A DNA stretch of 64,000 nt from Monocercomonoides exilis. Lineage: Eukaryota; Preaxostyla; Oxymonadida; Polymastigidae. The translations under genes were made by a program, and so were the position numbers. Location: assembly GCA_001643675.2 (NCBI GenBank), contig LSRY02000032.1, positions 930,001-994,000 on the forward strand, read 5' to 3'. The notes beneath the pieces are model-generated. The model did not search any database, was not told where the DNA came from, and saw nothing but the letters and a program-made list of their open reading frames with translations. This document shows, piece by piece, positions 48,943-59,500 of the stretch (position 1 is the first letter of the stretch; each line of letters begins with the position of its first letter).

Positions 48943-49855
48943 CAGACGCTTCTCTGTTGTTGGCTTTCTATTTAAATTTTAATCGTATTTCATAATATTT
49001 CTTTTCTTTTCTTTTCTTTTCTTTTTTCCTTTTTTTCCTTTTTTTCCTTTTTTTTTTCCTTTTTTTTCTTATTTTGATTGCTATTGTGTTAACTGATAGG
49101 AGTATCAATTTTGCTAATCTTTTGATCCAACACCTCATTTTTTTTTTGGATTGGATGTGACAAGTTATTCGGTTTTGCTTATTTTTGAGTATTGCACTAT
49201 TTTTCACGTTTTACCAAAGTGAATGAATTTTAAGCTCAGTAGTTTATTTTATTTTTTTTTTTAATATTTTTTTTCCATTTTCTTATTGAATTTTTATATC
49301 TGCATTATACAAATAATTGTTCCTATTCTTGTGTTTGTTCTTGATCGTTGTGACTGTTCTGATGAAGTGGCGTTAATGTTCAAAACTTGTATTTTCCATT
49401 TAACCTCAATTTTTCCTTTTCTTATTGAATAATTCACTATATTGGATCAGATTTGATCAATTAATTTATTGCATTTTTAAAGTTTTTGGATAATTTTCAT
49501 TTTTTTATTTTTGTGAGTATCTGCCTAAATAATACTTATAATTTATCATAAAGATGAGACAATTAGTCCTTTCTTTTTCATTCTTTTCCTTTTTTCCCTT
49601 TTTTTGATTCCTTTTTTTTTTTTTTTTTTGTTTTTGACTTCCTTTCCTTTGAATACCTATCATTTCACAAAATGTGCATCTTTTTAAAAATAAAGAGCAT
49701 CTCACATTGAATAATGCATCAAAATTTTGATGTGTTCAAAAAAAATCATACAAATAAAATCCACATAAATAAATGTTTTGATCTATCCCGCTGTTCAAAC
49801 TTTTGATAATCCCTTATCTGACTGAAAGATCTTAAATTGATTGAAAAAGAAGGAA
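48943..49855. other. Intergenic with pyrimidine repeats, 5' flank of P0
   Basis: About 910 bp without a gene. A TTTTC/TTTTTCC pyrimidine repeat runs from about 48998 to 49070, and further T-rich tracts lie at 49240-49275 and 49565-49640. Frames here translate to Lys/Arg runs and are not genes. The DNA just before 49856 should hold the P0 promoter. Confidence 0.6.
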
Positions 49856-50812
49856 ATGGCAACAAAGAAAGAGAAAAAAGCTCTCTATTTCGAGAAGGTT
49901 GTGAAGCTTTTTGCAGAATACGAAAAAGTGATGGTTGTTAGCATCGACAATGTGAGCTCTGCTTTGATGCAACAAACTAGACATGCACTCAGAGGAAAGG
50001 CTGTTATGTTGATGGGAAAAAACACTCTTATCCGTAGAGCTATGACCAATGTTAAGAATATTCCCGGACTTCATCATTTGACCAACGCCCTGAAGTCCAA
50101 CGTTGGGTTGATCTTCACAAATGGAGATCTTTCTGAAGTTCGTGATATCATTGCAAAGAACAAGATCTCAGGACCAGCAAAGCCAGGATCAATTGCTCCA
50201 TGCGATGTCGTTGTTCCAAAAGGAAACACAGGTCTCGAGCCAGGTCAAACAACTTTCCTTCAGGCCTTGAACATTGCAACAAAAATCACAAAAGGAACAA
50301 TCGAAATTTTGAATGACGTCAAAGTTATCACCAAAGGAGAGAAAGTCGGAAACTCTGAAGCTGCTTTGTTGAGCAAGTTGAAGATTACTCCATTCTTCTT
50401 TGAGATCACTCCTGTGACAATCTTTGAGAATGGCTCAATGTTCCCAATTGACATCCTTGATGTTAAGGATGAAGATTTGGAAAAAGCGTTCATTGAAGGA
50501 AACCAAAAACTCACAGCTTTCTGCATGTCAACTGGTGTTCCTTGCGCTGGAGCAATTCCATATTATTTGAAGGAAGGTTTCAAGAACATGTGCGCTGTTT
50601 GTGAAGCCACTTCATATGAATTCCCATTGTTCAAGAAATTCTCTGAGTCAGTGGTTGTTGCAGCCCCAGCTGCAGCTGCAGCTTCATCTTCTGATGATTC
50701 AAGTTCTTCTTCTTCTTCTTCTGATAAGGCCGAATCAAAGAAAGAAGATAAGAAGGAAGAGCCAGCTGTGGAAGAGGAGGAACAGGATTTGGGAGGTCTC
50801 TTTGACTTCTAA
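49856..50812 (+). CDS. RPLP0: 60S acidic ribosomal protein P0 (uL10)
   Basis: A 318-residue single-exon protein starting MATKKEKKALYFEKVVKLFA. It forms the base of the ribosomal stalk, binding 28S rRNA and the P1/P2 dimers, and recruits translation factors. Family landmarks are present throughout: MLMGKNTLIRRAM, NVGLIFTNGDL, PCDVVVPKGNTGLEPGQTTF, KITKGTIEILNDV and NSEAALLSKLKITPF. The Ala-rich hinge is followed by a Ser/Asp run and an acidic tail. The tail ends EEEEQDLGGLFDF rather than the usual DDDMGFGLFD, keeping LFD with one extra Phe. The ATG follows GAAGGAA and is in frame with stops upstream. Length is normal for the family. Confidence 0.97.
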   Translation: MATKKEKKALYFEKVVKLFAEYEKVMVVSIDNVSSALMQQTRHALRGKAVMLMGKNTLIRRAMTNVKNIPGLHHLTNALKSNVGLIFTNGDLSEVRDIIAKNKISGPAKPGSIAPCDVVVPKGNTGLEPGQTTFLQALNIATKITKGTIEILNDVKVITKGEKVGNSEAALLSKLKITPFFFEITPVTIFENGSMFPIDILDVKDEDLEKAFIEGNQKLTAFCMSTGVPCAGAIPYYLKEGFKNMCAVCEATSYEFPLFKKFSESVVVAAPAAAAASSSDDSSSSSSSSDKAESKKEDKKEEPAVEEEEQDLGGLFDF

Positions 50813-50965
50813 ATGTAATTTTTCAAAGAAGTTCTGTTTTATCAGAGAATCATTTGAATTTTCAATTGACCCTATTTTTGCAAATGATTGTTTTGATAAA
50901 TTGAACAGAAGCTTTTTTCTCAAACAAGTATTTTTTTTTTCTTTGATTTTATAAAAATTGTTTGA

Positions 50966-52371
50966 ATGATAAATGATCCCATTACAAAGATTATTGGTTT
51001 GATGAATGTTGGACAAATAAATTACTTCGAATTGTTCAAGTATTCATTCATAAAAGGAATTGAAAATTCTTCGTCATGCATAGGATTAGTTTTTGTGTAT
51101 TATTTTGTTGGTTGTTGCGTTAAAGCAATATTATCTGGGTCATATAGAAAATTGTTTAATATTGTCATATTAATTGGATTATTTGCTTCATTTTCAAATG
51201 AAATCGTAAATAATATGAGCTTACACACTAACTACATCCTTCAAAATTTGCTTGGGTTATTTATCATTTTGCTGGATGATTCCACGAATAAAAGTTTATT
51301 AACGCAAAGAGTTGTGAATTCTTTCACTATTTTGTTCATGACTTTATTAGTACGCTTCCTTTTTGCATTTTTTAACTTTTTGAAGATTTCTTTTGGTGAT
51401 TAATTTCTTTCGAAAATAGTATTTTCAAACATCGGAAACTCAAGGATTTTTTAGTTTGTATTTACCTGTTGTGGGAAATCAAACTTTGTGCTTGCTAAGC
51501 TTTATTCGTTCATGTGGATTTCTTTTGTTTCCAACTTCTGCTGCTGTAGTGATTTTGTATTTCAGGAAATGGATTCATTTTGTGAAAGAAAATCACCCTG
51601 CATTTTTCCGTATATGTTCTCTTTATTCACGAGGAGTAGTAGGACTTATATGTTTTGCCACAACTCCAGTTCCTTCCATTGCGTATGTGGTTGAATTTTT
51701 TTGTGTTGAGTTGTTCATTTTCACTGTATATTTTTGGGTATGTGATTTATTTTTTTTATTTTTGTATCATTTATTTTTTTAAAGCCAAAAAATTTTGATT
51801 ATAGGAGTGCCATTGTATTTACTACAATCATTAAACTTATGCTTTTGATTGGAGCGACATTTACCACGTTAATGGCAATTGGAAATTATGTATCAAATTT
51901 GGGAGATTCTCAATCTTTGGTATGATAAATGCTTTTGAATTAAAATTTGGTATTTTATTTCCACAATAACAGGATACTTGGCGAGTTTGGAGAAGTCAAT
52001 ACTCTATAAATCCAAATGATAATGATGTTGTGTTTTATGGTACTTTAGACGAGAATAATGAGGTGGCTGTTATATCAAATAAAGAAATTCAAAGTGCAAT
52101 GGAACTGGGTCAAAAAGTGGCATTAGTGGACATCAATTCAAACAAAATTGGCTTTATGAAACAACAAGAATCAGAGAACATGTTTTCTATTTTTGCTTCG
52201 ATTATTGAAAAGGTGATGTACTTTATTAGAAATATTGTTCCATTTGTGGGTTCCTTCCTCAAGGGAAGTAATTTTTGGACTGGATTTTTGATATGGTCGC
52301 ATTGCATTTCTTGTTTGTTGGTGATCGAATTTTTAACTTTTCCACAGTTTCAAAAGTTCAAAACAGATTGA
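50966..52371 (+). CDS. Multi-pass membrane protein, unknown function, four exons
   Basis: About 411 residues from exons 50966-51349, 51420-51737, 51785-51919 and 51973-52371. The introns are 70, 47 and 53 nt with donors GTACGC, GTATGT and GTATGA, all in phase 0. At least six hydrophobic helices are visible (for example IGLVFVYYFVGCCVKAIL, LFNIVILIGLFASF, VELFIFTVYFW and IIKLMLLIGATFTTLMAI). One polar loop (DTWRVWRSQYSINPNDND) lies before a last hydrophobic pair near the C-terminus. No signal peptide or family motif is recognised. A stretch at 52440-52540 just past the stop (in another frame, IDHIVEILSSFRVSKFDIF) looks protein-like and could be an additional 3' exon if the real gene splices before the stop given here. 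Confidence 0.65.
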
Positions 52372-53524
52372 TGTGCAGTTGAAAATGTCTTAATTTTTGT
52401 TATTTTCAAAATTATTCGTTTCATTTTTGATGGTTGAATTTAAAGCAGCAGACACAGCAGATCGATCATATCGTAGAAATTTTGTCTTCGTTTCGGGTTT
52501 CAAAATTCGATATCTTTTGATTGAAGTGATATTGTCTGTTCTTTGGCTAATTTTTGAATTTTGTTCGTTTTTCTTTCTTTCATTCTTTCTGTATTCTCAA
52601 TAAATTTTTATTCGACTGACTCACTTTCTTTATTTTATTCTTTAACTTTCCTCATTTTCAAATATTTTAATTTGTATTTATTCAACTTTCTAATAATTCG
52701 TTTTTAATCTTTACGAATAATTGAATTAACAAATTATGTAAGTGAGTGCTCTGTACAATTCTTTTTTGCTAAATTTTGTATTTATTTTATAATTATTATT
52801 AAATTTTTCTTTTTCTTTTCATTTTCCTTATATTCTTTCCTTTCTTCGCTCGCTCTCTCTTTCTCTATCTATCTATCCTTTTTTTTTAAATCTCTTTTTG
52901 TTGCTTCTGCGGTCCACAAGCGACATCACGTAGCTACGACTCTTTAACTCATTCTGTTGTTGAATCCTTGTTTACTCTGTTATTCATGTTCCGCTTTGCA
53001 AGGTCTGCTTTGTTGATCTGAACGACTCTGCGCTGTTGCTGCCAATATTGCGGAGTCTAAAAATTTGGCAAATTCAAATGAATAAAACTGGTTGTGAAAT
53101 GAAAAGAGGGTGAAATGGAAGGGAGGAGCGTCAACGAGGTTACAAAGTCATTGCGTGCAAATCTTCATTCAAAAACAAAAGCATTTTCAAAAAAACGCAA
53201 ACGAGACCTTTGGCTGCAAGGCAAAACAAAAATTATATAAACGGATGAATTTGAACACCTTTTATGATAAGCACCAACAAAAAATATGAATGGCTAGCAT
53301 CCGTGCGCACAGCAAAAGCATTTTGTATAAAAGCAAGCTGATTCCAGGAGCAAATTTACTCAAAAGCTCAGATCGGCAATCCGGATTCGTGCTGCAAGGT
53401 TCATGCAGCAACTCAGAAACAGACTTTCTTTCGCATGCCCCAAGCCTTCATTATTTTCTTCCGTTTGCAGCGCTTTGAATAAATGTCTAAGCCATTCAGC
53501 CATCAAAAACTCCAAGCAACCTTT
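52372..53524. other. Intergenic with exon-like islands
   Basis: About 1.15 kb between the membrane protein and the 3' end of the large receptor gene. Mostly AT-rich, with CTTT/CTCT/TATC simple repeats near 52840-52880. Less AT-rich islands occur at 52905-53060, which contains the exon-like frame listed next, and at 53290-53500, where short frames on both strands cannot be assigned. No tRNA or snRNA was recognised. Confidence 0.5.
52949..53056 (-). CDS. Orphan exon-like frame, possible 3' terminal exon
   Basis: A 36-codon frame (TPQYWQQQRRVVQINKADLA and onward, ending DSTTE then TGA) begins exactly after a good acceptor (AAATTTTTAG) on the minus strand. It has a basic, natural-looking composition unlike the flanking DNA. 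I could not find its upstream exon between here and 53524. It could be the last exon of a small gene or chance. Confidence 0.3.
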   Translation of the reverse strand, partial: TPQYWQQQRRVVQINKADLAKRNMNNRVNKDSTTE

Positions 53525-56500
53525 TCACTTTTCGGAGCAGAGTGCACTGCTTCCAAGCAACGAATCTGCTTCCTCCAAGCTTCCTCCTCTGCTGTCGCTG
53601 TAGCTGTAGCTGTTACTGCCGCTGCTGTCCCTGTTCCTTTCCATGTCAATTGCATCTGACATTGTGATTATTACAGCCCTAGCCGGAAACCGCTGAATAA
53701 ACTCGCGCTTCAGCTCTCCAAGCGTGAGCCTCTCCTGCCAATTCATCGATGTTGCTCTTTTTGCAACATCCATCAACATCGATTCTGCATGCGTATTCTC
53801 CATGTTTGGCCTTTCCCCATTCATGATCTTCTGCCCAGCAACTTCGGCTTCATACTCTCCAAACGGAATCTTCAGCGTCAAGCACTCCCACAGCATCATC
53901 CCGATCGAGAATGCAACTGACTCTTTTGTTGCCCCTATCTTCTTGTTCATCAGCAGCTCAGGAGCCTTCCATCTCAGGCACTCTTTTTTGAAATCATCTT
54001 CATCCTCAAAGGCAGATGAGGGCAGAGAGTCACTTTCATCATCATCGCTGGCAGATGTGACAACTGTTGTTGAAGAGATGGAAGAAGAATCTGAATCATC
54101 ATCAGAAGAGAAGTCTGAATGCATCACAATGCAGATCACCATATGTTCTGAGAACAGCACGATATGAGGACTCAGATTGGCCAGAGAGGAAAGACCTTCT
54201 TCCCCATCCTCAAACGAGTGGAGTGCGAGATTCGCCACCCAGAACAGGATCTGAGCGCCAGTCATCTCCCTCTCCTGCAGAGTCCCAATCACCATCTCCT
54301 TCTTCTCGTTCCTTCCATGAAGAAGCATGAACAGCGAATCCCTCAAGTCCACAATCAGCTTCTCATGAGGCGATGAACATGCCATTGCATCCACCAGATT
54401 CGACATGGATGAGGTGGTTGGACACAGATCCTCCCCTCGAACAAATGTTGAATCTGAATCAGTTGTTGAAGTGGTTGAAGTGGATGAGATGGATGGTGAA
54501 GGTGATCTCTTTCGAATCTCTTCTTCTTCAACCTTTTCCAGCATCCATTGAGGAATCTTATCAGAGTCATTTCCAAGAATATATTCAGTCGATCCACTCT
54601 CAGATAGAAGATGCTCTGAAGACTCTGAATGTCCCAAGCTTTTTTCATAAACTCTCTTCTTAATCCTCTCATCGTCCTTCTTCTCTGCCTCCTTCTCTGC
54701 TCTCCTCCACTGCGCCTCAGGCGACATCTCCATTGTCACCATCTCAAACGCCTTCGGATCCTTTTTCACTGTGTCATTCACAATCACTTCCAGTTCTTCT
54801 GTCCTTCTTTTTTGCTTTCTCCATCGAATCGTCACAATTATTGATACAATCAGAACAATTAAAAACAATATGACAAAAAGAACAATCACTATCAAGGCCC
54901 AAGAACTTTCTCTGCCTTTTTCACCTTTTGTGATTGGGGATTCGTTGTTGTTCGTCATTTGAGTTTTGTTTCTCACAACAATTGCTTTTGTGAATGAAGG
55001 CGATTCTTCGTTTCCGAATTGAATTTGAACCGACACTTCTATTTCTGGCGAGGCATCTGAAATGATGGAATTGGGAGTTGCGCCGACAATTGCTTCTTCG
55101 CTTTCAAACCCGGCTTCATCAAACAAGAAATGTGTTATTTGCTTGGCTTCTCCATCTGACAAAACAACGCAAAACGATAAGTTGCATGGAAGCAAAAGAG
55201 AGCCTTGGAACCTCATCAACATGTTGTATTCCATTTCCTCGGTTGTTACTGCTTGCAGCGTGGGGACAAAAAATGTCGAGCCTCTTTCCTCTCCAGCACC
55301 TGTTATTTCGCACCCCTCGTTCAGTATCCATAGAGATGCTGGCAGCTGTGGATTATTCTTACCAGTCTTCACTCCTTTGATACGCATAATTGCAGAATTT
55401 GTGCACACGATGTTCCTTTGGTATGACGGATACTTCTCCATTCCTGGTGAATTGTCGTAAAACTCGGATTTCTCAACATCAACACTGCCTCCGCTCACAC
55501 TCAGTCCTCCTTCTGATGAATTTGTGATTGTTGTTGCTTTCAAAGTTGCTGTACAGTCTTTGAGCTCCACCACAGATCCATTCCATCTGCATATCTCATC
55601 TGTGCTGCCTTTCTCCTGCACTTCTCTTCCATTCTCTTTCTTCCCTTCGAAAAGCGAATTTTCAACATACACAATTTTCGATGATGAAACAGACATAATT
55701 TGTCCGATATTTGTTGAGCATGAATGATTTCTCAGTGAGCAATTCGCAATCCGAAAGTCTTGCCCTTCAGCACAACTTGTGATGCAGCTTGCACCATTTG
55801 ATTTTTGCTCAATATCGCAAATCACCGAATAAGCCAACAGGACAGACCCATGCTCATTTGCAGATCCTCTTCTTTGCTTTCCTTCCTCGTCAACAGATAT
55901 CAGTGAGCTCTCAGCAAGAGTCACATTTCCTATTCTCGCTTCTTTCAATGTGACATTTGCTCCTGGGATGATATGAATTATCCCCTTAGCTGAATTCAAA
56001 TTGGACATATTCATGGAGCTCAAACAGCATTCGCACCCTCCTTCAAATGCAAACAGTGGCTTTTCACCATTGATCCCAACAACTTCGCTGTTTTGGATCT
56101 GAAACAACCCACTTTGCACAGTTATCAGGGACTGCCTCAAATATTCCTCTCTGCTTTCTGCTGTAAACTTGGACGAAGAGATCGCAAGCGATCCGTTTGC
56201 TTCTGTTAACACACTCTCGTGAAGCGTCGAGAAAGCTGCGTGAATGCTCATCGCAATGTTTTCCACTTTCACATTTCCCGAGCACTCCATCACACATCCT
56301 TGGGAAGCCAGCTGGCTCACTTCCTGCCTCAGATGGACAATTGCTGAATGCGACACTTCCTTGCTTCTCAACACCCCACACCTTATTGCACAGTCTTTCA
56401 CGATGTCTGCCTCTTTCTCGATCAGAAGCTGGCTATATGACGAGTCAAGAAGATGCGAAAGACCGTAATTGAGAGATCGGCATGGGGCACTGATATTCCC

Positions 56501-59500
56501 ACACGGCTTTGTGTCGCTCCCTTTTCCCTCTGCTCCGCTCACAAAGATCAGCTCGCTCCGATACACGACGATCAATGGAATTAGATCCATATCTTCTTCT
56601 GCCTCGCCCTCTCCCACACCCCATATCGCATTTCGTCTGTCATATGGAGGTTCTCTCAGATCCAGGACAAACTGAATCTCATTGATTTGCCGCGAGGTCA
56701 GCCAGCACCTCACAAACATATCCCTTCCGACTCTTGCTCTGTTGCCTCCAAATGTGACATTCGAAACCACAAACCTGAGGATCCTTGCCTCTTTCATCTC
56801 GCTTTCCAGATATACCCCTCCCCCTTTCCCCTCTTGTGCAGAGCATGTGCATATATTCGTGCTATTCACTTCAACCATCCCATTTGCAGGCACCATCACC
56901 CTGAGCCCACCTCCACAGCTGTTTCTATCTGCGTGACAGCCTTCAAATGTCGAATTCAGAATCTGGATTAATCCGCTATTATTGATGCAGCACACCAATG
57001 CACATGCCTCTTCGTTGTTGTCATTTTCTATGTTCCAGATTGAACACTCTTCCATCTTCATGCTCCTCTCGTCCGTGTGCTCGCTTGCTTCATTGAAACA
57101 TATCAGTGCGGATGTGGCTTTTATTCCGCTGATCTCACATAGACACAGCCACAGATTCCCCTCATTAATCTCAAAAATTCGATAAGACAAAGTCGATTCT
57201 GCCTGAAGAGAAAAAGCACATTTTTCGATTTTCACATACGACTGGGGTTGGGCCAATCCGATCAATGCTCTTTGACCGTTCGTTAATGCACCTGGAATGG
57301 AATAGTTCACCATGCATATTGTTGTTTTATTTCCCGCAAACACGACTCCTTCATCCATGGGAAGTGAGTCGCTCACATAAATTGCAGAATTCGATTCCAT
57401 TTGCAATGGTCTAACAAGCATGCCATCCAGTTTTGTCTCCCTTCGCACCTCGCACGTTTCCCGTATTGCCACTGTCTTTTCTCCATCTCCACGAACATGC
57501 TCCACTCCAGTCTCAAAAGTCAAGCACGGAAATATCTCTTTTCCGCATCCGATGTTGTTTGCCCCTCGTTCACCATCGACATGGATCGTCTCGTTGAAAT
57601 ACCCAGTGATGAACACAAACAGATCTTCGTATCCCTCAAACCGTGTTCGGTCGCTCCCCATGAGCGAATTCACCCTGTTTGAGACATCAATTCTAGAAGC
57701 AAACTCAAATGATGAGCTGTTCACAACCTCTGTCAGATCCTTGCAGCTGATGAACATGTCCACTCCCACATGTGCTCTGTTGTTCTCAAATTCCAAATTC
57801 ACGAATCTCACTTCGCTTGACTCTCCTCTGCATTCCAAGCACACAAACCCACCTCGCCCCATGCTTTCTGCCTCGCACTCGCATTTGTGGCACAGCGTCT
57901 GCACTCCTTGCATTGCAACAGAGCCTGATTCCGTCAATGCCACACGGATCGCTCCTCCAGCCACACTCGATGAAGATCTAACTTCATTAAACACGCAATC
58001 TTCCAAGATAATCTGCCTTTCAGTCTCCGTCGAGACAAGACACCCTTCATCTGTGCTTGCAAGTGATATTCCTTCGAATTTGGTTTTGTTTTGAAGAAAG
58101 TGTGGAGCGTTGTTATCGTTTTTGCACTTCTCACTTGTCAATGACTCATCTTCTGCAAAAGCAAACACCGGACCATTTGACAACGTTATCTCTTTGAACC
58201 AAACCCCATCCATTTCTGCTTCGCTGCTCTCACTAAACTCAAATGGGCTGACACAAAATGAAACACCAGAGATTGAGCATCTGTCCATTTTCATCTTCCC
58301 TCCAACAATTTGCACAAATGTGTATCCAATGGCTGATGCAGACTGGCATTTCAAGGAGCAATCTATCAAAGAAACTGATGAGTTGTCTGAGTCACCAGAT
58401 TTGATCAACTGTCCAACAGGGATCGAGTAATGTGGCTGGATCACAAAGTTCACTCTTTCAAACAACACATCTTCTCTGTTCAGCAGCACCCAATCACATC
58501 CTTCCATCTGCGGCGAAGCGATCTCCTTAAACACCAACTCACACAATGAGTCAGCAGCTTTCGAAACAACTGACATCCCCGATAAATCAAAACAATCCTG
58601 AATGATTGTTTCTCTGTCGATTCTTATTTCTTTCACTTCGGCTGCATCATGCGCGATATTTGCATATCCCCTCCAGAATGACTCACACGGGAGCAATTCA
58701 TCTCCACATCCCAAAACATCAGTCCCTTCAGCAGACACTTCGATGCACAGCGAATGGCGCTCCTCCAGAAAATACGCCAGATTCACACCTTCAGAAAATA
58801 AAATGTCATCAACTCCGTAAAGGTCAATATCATTCCTTGTATCATCTCCATCTTCGTTCTTTATTCCAAATATTCTGGTGCGTGATATTGTTCTGTTCAG
58901 CTCGTGGCATTTGATGAACACATCACGGCCCATCAATGCTTTGTTCCCACTCACACAAATATCGCTTATCGCAAAGTCCTTTGGACAGTCTTCTCCTTCA
59001 AGCTCGATATATACCCCTCCTCCCTTCCCGATTGTTTCATCAACTGCGCACTCCTTCATCGTTGTGTTCTCAACCTCCAATTTCCCATTCTCCTTCACAC
59101 AAAAATACATTCCTCCTCCGTCTCCATCTGCTCTCTTGCAAGAACAAATATTGCAGCTCTCGTTCAGTGTCATTTCTTCCATGTCAGCACCCTTGATCCC
59201 ACATCCATCAGCAAAAGCACAATTCGAGATACTTATCCCTCTCAGTGCGACACATCCCTTTTCTGCTGTTATCAGTCCATATCCACTCAATGAGGTTGAA
59301 CAGAAGTCGTGAATCCCCACATTATCCATCTCAAGACTGTTTCCTCCAAACATCACAACAACCATTTCTGTTTCTGGAGCTTCTTCTTCTCCATTCTTAA
59401 ATTCGACAAAGTTCACAACACACTTTCCAACAGAAACTGTTATAAATGCCTGATGATCGCTTTCGCATGGCAGTATTACCACCAAGGAGCACATCTCGAG

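Noticed and set aside
52900-53060. A tRNA or snoRNA gene in the less AT-rich island
   Set aside because: No T-loop GTTCRA box or cloverleaf, and no clear C/D or H/ACA boxes; an exon-like frame explains the composition better.
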